Assembly: GCF_014222285.1 (NCBI RefSeq)
Contig: NZ_JACKZS010000060.1
Coordinates: forward strand, 1 to 37,493
Source: Nostoc sp. UCD121
Lineage (GTDB): Bacteria > Cyanobacteriota > Cyanobacteriia > Cyanobacteriales > Nostocaceae
Reading direction: 5' to 3'
DNA: 37,493 nucleotides
Shown: in pieces, positions 14,718-21,152 of the stretch
Layout: every line of letters starts with the position of its first letter
Position numbering within the stretch: the stretch's first letter is position 1
Made by a program: the position numbers and the translations under genes
Notes under the pieces: model-generated
What the model was told of the DNA's origin: nothing
Databases searched by the model: none
Seen by the model: the letters and a program-made list of their open reading frames with translations, nothing else

Positions 14718-17639
14718 TTAAGAATCATGACCAACTAACGGCAACAGCAAACGGCTAACTACCCGATTATCTGGTAATTGATAAAAATTCAACTCTCCTC
14801 CCAACTCCTGCATGAGGTTTTGGCAGATTAGCAGATGTAAAGCTGGGGGTTGGTCGAGGTTGGTGGGAGCAAGCACATCTTTGGGTGTATTATCATGTAG
14901 TTCTGTTAGTAGCTGTGGTTCGATCGCACCGTTGTATGTAATCGACAGTTCCAGCGATGTCTGTTCACCCCCTCCACTTGTAGAAGAATACTTTGCCTCC
15001 GAGGGTTTTGACGCATCTAAACGGCGACACCAGATGTCAATTCTGCCACCAATTGGAGAACGGTTACAGGCTGTAACTAATAATTCATGGATAACTAATT
15101 CAATTTTGACAATATCACCAGCGATCGCCATTGCAGATTGAGGGCTGGAAGTAGGAACGCCTCTGGCTAATGGAGAATTCTTTGCTGATTCTTGCTCCTC
15201 AATTGTTTGTCCCAAGCCATGTACACCAATCCACAGCTTTTGTTGTTTGAGTAAATTGTCGATGCGTTCGAGCGATCGCTTGAGTAAACTGGCTATGGGC
15301 ATAGTTTCCCAACTGATATGTAGCTGCCAGTTCTCAAGTTTTAGCATTCCACTCATAGAAGTGGCTGTGTGGTCTAATTGTCTGAGCAATAGCTGGTAGC
15401 GCATCTGAGTCAGTTCATTAGCAGGAATACCCAAATCATGTATTTGTTTCAGGGATAGTGCTGTTATTCTTTGGATTTCTTCTAAACGACGATGTTTGTA
15501 CCAGTTGAGTTGTCGTAATTCCTCTGTTGTGGATTCTAAAAGTCGGTTAATTTGCTTTTGACGACGCCACCAAGCTAATTGAGAAATCAGAGTTGCGATC
15601 GCATTCAGGTTTTGTTGTGACCAGCGACGCTCTTGATAGTCTGCTAACAATACTACACCTGTGATTTCATAATCAGCATTAGTACGTAATGCCATCACCA
15701 AAATTTGACCTTTATCTGGAGTATTCAACCATTTTCGAGTTTCCGAGGGTAAATTATCCACCTTCAAAGTCAGGTAGTTCTCCGTAACCAGTGCCCACTG
15801 AATTAAGGCTTCAGACTGGATAGGAATAGAGGCATCGGAAAAAATCCCAAATTGACTATTTTCAATTACTCCAGGAATAATTTCTGCCAAATTTTCACCG
15901 GGCGACCAAGATAGCAGTAACGCCAGGGGACAACCCAGAATTGATGCTATTTGTTCGAGTGCTGTATGTTCTAAATGCTTTTTATTGACCTCGACTTTGC
16001 TGTTCTGGGTTTGTGTCAAGATATTTAAGCATTGCTCAAACGCCTGGGAAGTTTTTTGCTGCTGGGTAGTGCGGTTGTGTAATTGCCACTGACGAACAAT
16101 CACACCTATCTGTTGACTAACAGCCCACAGTAACTCTTTTTCGAGAGTTGTCCAAGAACGATAGGTTTCGTGAGTGATGACTAAAAGTGCTGCTGGGATA
16201 TGACCGTTAGTGCATTTACAAATAAGTAGCGATCGCACTCCACTTTCTAGTAAAGAGGGCCGCCAGTTAAAAAAGCGTAAATCTTCATCTAAATTCTCAA
16301 TCTCCACCGCTTCCGTTGAACGTTGCAAAAGCTGTCCATCTAACTCTTTGAGAGTATTCAAGCTAAATGTCAATGGTCGGCGATTTTGAGGCTGACTTTG
16401 GTAAATAAATTGATAATTATTCTGTTCAGGATCGTACTGCAACAGCAAAAAACGCGTGGCTGTTAGTCGAGCTAAAACTTTTTTAGCACAGCTGTGTAAA
16501 GTTTCCTGAAGTTCATGTTCGCTATAGATACCTTGGGCAACTTGACTGGTCAGTTGGGCATCTTCTTGAATCTGTTTAATAGTGCTTTCCATATTTTCGT
16601 TAGGGGCAATCAGGGAGATTAAACCAGCCACACCCTGAACAAAATTTTTGTCTGCCTCCGTCCAGATTCGAGGTTCATTGCTTTCCACCGCCAGAAAACC
16701 GAGCAAGTTCTTTTGCCAGATGATCGGAGCGGCTAGGAGCGATCGCACTTTCAGCTTTTGCAGTAATTTTGCCGTAAAATGGCTTTTCAAAGAACTGCGT
16801 GCATCACCAATTGAAACAATTTGGTTCACTGCCAAAGCATAATAAAAGTCACTCAAGTCTTGTACAGTCATTCCCGCCGCTTGCTGAGTGCTGGAATTGC
16901 GATCGATTTTGACAAGCTGATTGCTCATCCGACACCAAAAGTAGCGTCCTTCTCGCTCAAACCAGTAAACATTTGTCCGGCTAGGAGAAATAAATTTATG
17001 AGTTGCTTGTACCCCTGCTTCTAGTCTTTGATTAAGGTTATTGAGGGTGCGTAAATTTTCAAGCAATTCTAATAATGGCTCATCGGTTCGCTTGGTTTGT
17101 TTTTGCTGCTTATGTATCTCCTGTTGATAAAGCAATGCCCCCAATTCACCTAAAACCATCATCAAACGTGCTTTTGCTTCCCCTGTCAGTAGATAGCCCC
17201 AACGTTCTGAACCCAGTAACAGCAAACCTAAGCAACGGTCTTTATAGCGAATTGGTAAAAGAATCGTTCCTTGGATCTGCAATTTCTCAGCGATTTTGCG
17301 CCATTCGGCGGCGCGGATCTCAGTTTGTAAATCAGCTATGCCCAAGGGATGCTGTTCAATCACCACTTGCTCTAATAAATCCCCAGGACTGAGAACAACT
17401 TTTTGGTATAAAAAGCTCGTGTCACGATCCGGCGTAATACCGCCTTTGCCGAATAATATGTGATTCAGGCGATCGTAAAGAGCAATCCAAATCAGTTTGT
17501 AGTCAAACTGTTCTTTAAGATAAGAAATAGTAGTTTCAATCAGAACGTCAACATCATCTTCTTCTCTGAGGCTCTGGAGGACGCGCCCCAAAGAGAGGAT
17601 CTGCTGTTCGGCGGCTATAGGTTTTTGCGGCTGCCCCAT
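14718..17639 (-). CDS. Multi-GAF sensor protein with degenerate histidine-kinase core
   Basis: 973 aa, soluble, with four GAF-like domains at about 25-175, 195-345, 375-520 and 550-690, a coiled-coil-like segment about 690-760, and a C-terminal region resembling a histidine-kinase ATPase (about 840-970). The usual landmarks have decayed. The dimerisation helix around ITALSLKQIHDLGIP has no HExxxP H-box. The N-box region IHELLVTACNRSPIGG lacks the magnesium asparagine. The G1 box reads TYNGAIEP instead of DxGxG, and the G2 glycines are missing in PALHLLICQNLMQELGG. None of the GAF domains has an obvious bilin-binding cysteine motif. It is therefore probably a pseudokinase or scaffold. Low-complexity inserts at about 818-835 and 876-893 look like late additions. 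It is alone on the minus strand with a 215-bp upstream gap. Confidence 0.8.
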   Translation of the reverse strand: MGQPQKPIAAEQQILSLGRVLQSLREEDDVDVLIETTISYLKEQFDYKLIWIALYDRLNHILFGKGGITPDRDTSFLYQKVVLSPGDLLEQVVIEQHPLGIADLQTEIRAAEWRKIAEKLQIQGTILLPIRYKDRCLGLLLLGSERWGYLLTGEAKARLMMVLGELGALLYQQEIHKQQKQTKRTDEPLLELLENLRTLNNLNQRLEAGVQATHKFISPSRTNVYWFEREGRYFWCRMSNQLVKIDRNSSTQQAAGMTVQDLSDFYYALAVNQIVSIGDARSSLKSHFTAKLLQKLKVRSLLAAPIIWQKNLLGFLAVESNEPRIWTEADKNFVQGVAGLISLIAPNENMESTIKQIQEDAQLTSQVAQGIYSEHELQETLHSCAKKVLARLTATRFLLLQYDPEQNNYQFIYQSQPQNRRPLTFSLNTLKELDGQLLQRSTEAVEIENLDEDLRFFNWRPSLLESGVRSLLICKCTNGHIPAALLVITHETYRSWTTLEKELLWAVSQQIGVIVRQWQLHNRTTQQQKTSQAFEQCLNILTQTQNSKVEVNKKHLEHTALEQIASILGCPLALLLSWSPGENLAEIIPGVIENSQFGIFSDASIPIQSEALIQWALVTENYLTLKVDNLPSETRKWLNTPDKGQILVMALRTNADYEITGVVLLADYQERRWSQQNLNAIATLISQLAWWRRQKQINRLLESTTEELRQLNWYKHRRLEEIQRITALSLKQIHDLGIPANELTQMRYQLLLRQLDHTATSMSGMLKLENWQLHISWETMPIASLLKRSLERIDNLLKQQKLWIGVHGLGQTIEEQESAKNSPLARGVPTSSPQSAMAIAGDIVKIELVIHELLVTACNRSPIGGRIDIWCRRLDASKPSEAKYSSTSGGGEQTSLELSITYNGAIEPQLLTELHDNTPKDVLAPTNLDQPPALHLLICQNLMQELGGELNFYQLPDNRVVSRLLLPLVGHDS

Positions 17640-17855
17640 CTGATTTATTGGTTAACATAACTTGTAATATATAAGATGCCCAGAAAACCACCCTGAGTAA
17701 TATTGCCACAAGTGTTTAATATTGAACCTGAACTGCTTAATAGGCGGTTAAGCTAATTGTCATTCAAATTTCATTTCCGTGTCTTTGCATCTTTGCCTCT
17801 CTCTAGCGATTTGAACTATACAACTTAAAATAGCTGCTTTCTGCTTCCTGAATGT

Positions 17856-18281
17856 TTAACTCAGATTAAATAACTTTTGCATGAAGTATCTTTTATGCCC
17901 AATCGGGTAGTTTTCTTGAAAAGCAAATACAGTGTAGCCTTGAGATTCATAAAATTCCTTAGCTTGAAACTCTAATGTCTCAAGATGAACCCCTACACAG
18001 TTTTGCTTTTGACCTTCTTTTTCAGCAATTTTTAGGATATTGCTTCCAATCCCTTTGCCGCGTAAGTCTTCTTGAACAACTAGGACTCTTATATAAAGCC
18101 AATCGCAACCGATTTCACCCAGCACCCCACCAACAATCAAGCCTGATTCATCTCGTGCAAAAACTGCTACAGGTTGCCACTCAGACGACGTAAAAAAATG
18201 TTGATTGAACTGGCGAATCATTTGGATGACGGTCATCCGATCCTGCTGAGTTACTTCCTGTTCTACCTGAACTGTAATCAT
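17856..18281 (-). CDS. GNAT family N-acetyltransferase
   Basis: 141 aa from the ATG at 18281; a longer frame would start at a TTG at 18314 and add 11 basic residues, which I think is less likely. The GNAT fold is clear: VAVFARDESGLIVGGVLGEIG (beta 2-3), LYIRVLVVQEDLRGKGIGSNILKIAE (motif A, with the acetyl-CoA pyrophosphate loop RGKGIG), VHLETLEFQAKEFYESQGYTVF (motif B) and a final HKRYFMQKLF strand. The layout resembles small GNAT enzymes in which F/W-rich ends pack on the substrate; the acceptor is unknown. It is divergent from pyrD, with 109 bp between starts. Confidence 0.88.
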   Translation of the reverse strand: MITVQVEQEVTQQDRMTVIQMIRQFNQHFFTSSEWQPVAVFARDESGLIVGGVLGEIGCDWLYIRVLVVQEDLRGKGIGSNILKIAEKEGQKQNCVGVHLETLEFQAKEFYESQGYTVFAFQENYPIGHKRYFMQKLFNLS

Positions 18282-18390
18282 CCTAATTTTACTTCTGGGT
18301 AAGGTTTTGACCAATACTTATTACCCACTTGTACAGAATTACAGAGTGAGTTCTGACTTATGACTTCTGAGTTTTTCTTTATAAAAGCTA

Positions 18391-19521
18391 ATGGATATTT
18401 ATAAATTTGCAATTAGTCCGCTTTTGTTCAATGTGGTAAAAACAGACCCGGAATGGTTACACCAGCAGACGATTCGCAGTTTTAGCTGGTTATCACAAAC
18501 CCCTGCTAGTTGGGCAAACCAACGCTTACACAAATCTTTATGTCTGTACGATTCACGCCTAGAACAAAATTTGTTTGGGCTAAACTTCCCAAATCCCGTA
18601 GGATTAGCAGCTGGGTTTGACAAGGATGGAGTCGCTGCTGGTATTTGGTCTAATTTGGGTTTTGGCTTTGCAGAACTAGGAACTGTAACTTTTCACGCAC
18701 AACCAGGAAATCCGCGTCCCCGTTTGTTTCGTTTGCCCTTGGATAAAGCTGCTCTCAATCGGATGGGCTTTAACAATCTCGGTGCAGCAGCAATGGCGGT
18801 CCGTTTGGCACAGGAAAAACAGGAGTCTACCAACTTAATACCCATAGGGATAAATTTGGGTAAATCTAAGGTAACTCCCCTAGAAGAAGCCGCACAAGAT
18901 TATCTCGATAGTTTTCGCCTACTCAAGGATTTGGGAGATTATTTTGTTGTTAATGTCTCTTCCCCGAATACGCCGGGGTTGCGATCGCTCCAAGATGCTT
19001 CTATGCTCAGTGCCATCTTGAATTTATTACAACAAGAAAATACTGCATATAAACCAATTTTTGTCAAGATAGCACCAGATTTAGAATGGGAAGCGATCGC
19101 TGACATTATTTCTTTGGCTAAAACCTACGAATTGGCGGGAATTATCGCCACCAATACCACCATCCGCCGTGATGGACTGAAAACCCAGGTGATTAACCAA
19201 ACTGGCAAATCACCTCAAGAAGAAGCTGGCGGAATTAGTGGTGAACCATTGCGCGATCGCTCCACTGAGGTAATTCGTTTTATTTGGCAGCAAACCCAAG
19301 GAGAAATCCCAATTATTGGCGTTGGTGGCATTTTTTCCCCAGAGGATGCTTGGGAAAAAATTACTGCTGGTGCTAGCTTGATCCAGGTTTATACGGGCTG
19401 GATTTACGAAGGCCCACTGATGGTACGCCGGATTCTGGCAGGTTTACTTTCCAAGCTAGAACAAAACGGATTAAATTCCATCGAAGAAGCTGTGGGTTTA
19501 GAAGTAAAAAGTAAAAAGTAA
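18391..19521 (+). CDS. pyrD: Dihydroorotate dehydrogenase, quinone-dependent (class 2)
   Basis: 376 aa. It oxidises dihydroorotate to orotate in pyrimidine synthesis and passes electrons to quinone at the membrane. The N-terminal extension (residues 1-50, helices around LLFNVVKTDPEWLHQQTIR) is the class 2 membrane-association segment. The FMN barrel has GLAAGFDKDG, FGFAELGTVTFHAQPGNPRPR, NRMGFNN, INLGKSK, NVSSPNTPGLR with the class 2 catalytic serine, IIATNTT, GGISGEPL and IIGVGGIFSPEDAWEKI. The ATG start has only a weak ribosome site. It is followed by a heptamer-repeat-like A/T block and a convergent gene. Confidence 0.96.
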   Translation: MDIYKFAISPLLFNVVKTDPEWLHQQTIRSFSWLSQTPASWANQRLHKSLCLYDSRLEQNLFGLNFPNPVGLAAGFDKDGVAAGIWSNLGFGFAELGTVTFHAQPGNPRPRLFRLPLDKAALNRMGFNNLGAAAMAVRLAQEKQESTNLIPIGINLGKSKVTPLEEAAQDYLDSFRLLKDLGDYFVVNVSSPNTPGLRSLQDASMLSAILNLLQQENTAYKPIFVKIAPDLEWEAIADIISLAKTYELAGIIATNTTIRRDGLKTQVINQTGKSPQEEAGGISGEPLRDRSTEVIRFIWQQTQGEIPIIGVGGIFSPEDAWEKITAGASLIQVYTGWIYEGPLMVRRILAGLLSKLEQNGLNSIEEAVGLEVKSKK

Positions 19522-19568
19522 ACCTTTAAAGTTCTTACTTTTGCCTTTTGCCTTTTAACTTTTGCCTT
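19509..19568. repeat. A/T-rich short tandem repeats after pyrD
   Basis: AAAAGTA-type units at the very end of pyrD (they encode the KSKK tail) are followed by TTGCCTTTTGCCTTTT-type heptamers. AAAAGTAA and TTACTTTT can pair across about 13 nt, giving a weak hairpin between convergent genes. Confidence 0.7.
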
Positions 19569-19569
19569 A

Positions 19570-20301
19570 TTATTCCTCCTCTACTGGGAAAAACTCTTTA
19601 GTTTTTTCTGAGTATGACCAGGCAATACCATCAGGGTCTTTACTGCGACTCCATTCAGGAAACTCTGGATCGTTTCGTCGTTTATAAACCGTGCTGGAAT
19701 AGACATTTAGCCGTTTGGCAAGTTCTGATTGGATCAGAGAGCCAAAAATTAACTGTTTTTCCAGCGATCGTTTAGCTTCCTCATGGGTTAGGGTTGGCTG
19801 TGGTATTGATTCAGTTTCTGTTTCTTCCTCCTCAAGTTTTGTTGTTGGTGGTGCTAGGAGCGATCGCGCAGTTTTAGTAACTGGTTGAGCCGGAAGTTCT
19901 TTGACAGGCTCACTACTGTCAAGAATATTGCCGAGAATGCTGGCAGTTATAAAGTAATAAGACTGCCCCGCTTCTTCGGAATTGACTATACTGGCACCAA
20001 ATTCCGAGGCTTTACCATCCAAGTAGCGTTTTGCCGTTGTTCCCGGGAAATTGCCCTTGATTGCCAAATCCATAGGGGTAAGTCTGCCCTGATTTTCTCG
20101 AACCAACTGATGAAAAATTGGGTTAACTCGTATAGTCCACTGTTGCCATTGATATTCCTGCCAAATCTTGAAGCCAATTCCCAGCACGATTAGCGCTAGC
20201 AAAATTCTCCAGGTAGCAACCAGGAAAATAATCAAAAACGAGATGGGCAAAAGTAGAACGAGAAAAGCCTTGCCGTTGTCTTCTATGGGTTTTTCACTCA
20301 T
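19570..20301 (-). CDS. Membrane-anchored protein with HTH-like segments, unknown function
   Basis: 243 aa from the ATG at 20301 (MSEKPIEDNGKAF); a GTG at 20364 would add 21 residues but would swallow part of a GGCAAA repeat region, so I prefer the shorter form. Two close hydrophobic helices at about 12-45 (FLVLLLPISFLIIFLVATW, ILLALIVLGIGFKIW) make a membrane hairpin. Next comes a small winged-helix-like domain (NPIFHQLVRENQGRLTPMDLAIKGNFPGTTAKRYLDGKA, then a YYFIT strand), an acidic, proline-rich linker (LEEEETETE), and a C-terminal HTH-like segment GSLIQSELAKRLNVYSSTVYKRRNDPEF. I do not know this family by name. The arrangement suggests a membrane-tethered DNA- or RNA-binding protein. It is divergent from the Y-RNA/rsr locus. 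Confidence 0.75.
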   Translation of the reverse strand: MSEKPIEDNGKAFLVLLLPISFLIIFLVATWRILLALIVLGIGFKIWQEYQWQQWTIRVNPIFHQLVRENQGRLTPMDLAIKGNFPGTTAKRYLDGKASEFGASIVNSEEAGQSYYFITASILGNILDSSEPVKELPAQPVTKTARSLLAPPTTKLEEEETETESIPQPTLTHEEAKRSLEKQLIFGSLIQSELAKRLNVYSSTVYKRRNDPEFPEWSRSKDPDGIAWSYSEKTKEFFPVEEE

Positions 20302-20364
20302 GCCGATTTTTGCCAAGTGAATTTGTGGAAATAATATTATATATATTGGCAAAAATTGTGACAC

Positions 20365-20636
20365 TTTTTTGTATCTTTTGGCAAAGTTGCGGCAAAATTG
20401 TCGGCAAAACCTTTACCGTGTAGTTGTTATAGCCTATTTAAACTGGAACTTCTCTTATTGGTCTGCGATGCCTACGGCGGTAAACTACGCACAAAGTTTT
20501 TACCCAGAGAAAAAAGAAGATTTTTAACTCAACCAACAACTCTATAAATTTAAATCGTCAGTCCCTTGACAACAGATAATACATGTACTACATTAATAAT
20601 ACAAGTCAACTTTCACCAGAGAGTTAACTTGCGCCA
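20365..20636. promoter_or_regulatory. Divergent control region upstream of the Y-RNA array
   Basis: On the right, TTGACA (20566-20571) and TACATT (20589-20594) at 17-bp spacing form a good sigma-70-type promoter for the downstream RNA genes, with initiation expected near 20601. On the left, GGCAAA occurs at 20348, 20380, 20391 and 20403, with an inverted TTTTGCCA at 20307, just upstream of the membrane-anchored HTH gene. A degenerate copy of a dispersed GCGATGCCTAC repeat sits at 20465-20490. Confidence 0.5.
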
Positions 20637-20769
20637 GTAGCGGATAGCTCAAATGACAGAGTGCCCACCTTGCCCGGAAGGGCCGAAGTATCAAGGGTTA
20701 TCGTATATAACTTAAACCCCTCGATCAAACTTCTGGAGGTGTAGGTAAAAATCCTACTTCGCTACACCA
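20637..20769 (+). ncRNA. Y RNA 1 (YrlA-like) with decayed tRNA-like module
   Basis: The acceptor stem GTAGCGGA pairs with TTCGCTAC (20758-20765, 8 bp) and is followed by an encoded ACCA. A D-like stem GCTC/GAGT encloses a loop without the GG pair. The Ro-binding stem starts at TTGCCC, has a GGAA tetraloop closed by GCCC/GGGC, then GGCCGAAG and GGGTTATCG. The T stem GTAGG/CCTAC is intact, but its loop is TAAAAAT, so the TTC of a tRNA T-loop is lost. No anticodon-like arm is visible. The changes in acceptor and T stems relative to the other copies are compensatory, so structure is selected. Presumed role: guide/gate RNA bound by the downstream Ro60 protein. Confidence 0.85.
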
Positions 20770-20819
20770 AATTCAGTGCTGAGTCACGAATTTTAAATGT
20801 TTAATTCATAACTTTATAT

Positions 20820-20949
20820 GTGGTGGGTAGCTCAGTGGATAGAGCGCCTAAATATCCTTATTCACCCCTTGCCTGAAAAGGCCGACGAATCGAGGGTTAT
20901 CGCCTGCCAAGCGGGAGGTCGCGGGTTCAAATCCCGCTCCACTACACCA
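20820..20949 (+). ncRNA. Y RNA 2 (YrlA-like), near-complete tRNA mimic
   Basis: 8-bp acceptor GTGGTGGG/TCCACTAC, TA linker, D arm GCTC-AGTGGATA-GAGC with the GG pair, then a 53-nt Ro-binding insert at the position after tRNA residue 26: CCCT, TTGCCT, GAAA tetraloop, AGGCCGA, AGGG and GGGTTATCG. The RNA then resumes tRNA numbering exactly: TCGC, loop CTGCCAA (U33, GCC, A37), GCGG, a 5-nt variable region, T arm GCGGG-TTCAAAT-CCCGC, discriminator A and encoded CCA at 20947-20949. It would be scored as a tRNA-Gly-like gene with an insertion, but the insert is the conserved Y-RNA stem seen in all four copies. Probable ligand of the Ro60 protein encoded at 21153. Confidence 0.92.
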
Positions 20950-20963
20950 AATCTAGTGCTGAA

Positions 20964-20991
20964 ACTTTTAATTTTTAATTTTTAATTTTTA
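20964..20991. repeat. TTTTTAA heptamer array between Y RNA 2 and Y RNA 3
   Basis: About three and a half units of the 7-mer TTTTTAA fill most of the 43-nt spacer before Y RNA 3. U-rich sequence here could weakly terminate or pause transcription after RNA 2 or be an endonuclease target. Confidence 0.75.
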
Positions 20992-20992
20992 T

Positions 20993-21115
20993 GTGGCGGG
21001 TAGCTCAGAGGTAGAGCGCTAAACATCCTTTTTCATCCCTTGCCTGCAAAGGCCGACGAATTAGGGTTATCGAATAGGGTTCGAGAGGTCGCGGGTTCGA
21101 TTCCCGCTTCGCCAC
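20993..21115 (+). ncRNA. Y RNA 3 (YrlA-like) next to rsr
   Basis: 8-bp acceptor GTGGCGGG/TTCGCCAC, TA linker, D arm GCTC-AGAGGTA-GAGC, Ro-binding stem (CCCT, TTGCCT, GCAA tetraloop, AGGCCGA, TTAGGG, GGGTTATCG), then a small hairpin TCGAA-TAGGG-TTCGA in the anticodon-arm position, variable region AGGTC and a perfect T arm GCGGG-TTCGATT-CCCGC. Unlike RNAs 1 and 2 it has no encoded CCA; the 3' end is followed by CTTTC. It ends only 37 nt before the rsr start codon, so a joint transcript with rsr would need 3' cleavage that also sets the 5' end of the rsr messenger. Confidence 0.92.
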
Positions 21116-21124
21116 CTTTCATTT

Positions 21125-21144
21125 TTGCCCGTAAGGGCCGGGAG
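21125..21144 (+). promoter_or_regulatory. Y-RNA-like hairpin abutting the rsr ribosome binding site
   Basis: GCCC (21127-21130), GTAA tetraloop, GGGC (21135-21138), then CGGGAG containing the Shine-Dalgarno sequence, 8 nt before the ATG. With the preceding U's it reads UUGCCC-GUAA-GGGCCG, differing from the tip of Y RNA 1 (UUGCCC-GGAA-GGGCCG) only in the loop. The downstream GGGUUAUCG element is absent. It looks like a miniature Ro-binding site for feedback on translation. Confidence 0.6.
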
Positions 21145-21152
21145 ATGAAGCG

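Noticed and set aside
14718..17639. Phytochrome-type photoreceptor
   Set aside because: GAF domains are present but no bilin-binding cysteine-histidine motif or PHY domain is visible.
18282..18314. TTG start for the GNAT gene
   Set aside because: The ATG at 18281 gives the normal GNAT N-terminal strand; the extra residues are basic and unlike the family.
20820..20949. A functional tRNA-Gly(GCC), possibly with a tRNA intron
   Set aside because: The 53-nt insert is not at a usual intron position, is far too short for a group I intron and contains the same Ro-binding motif present in the other three RNAs around rsr. The 5' anticodon-stem strand is also poor.
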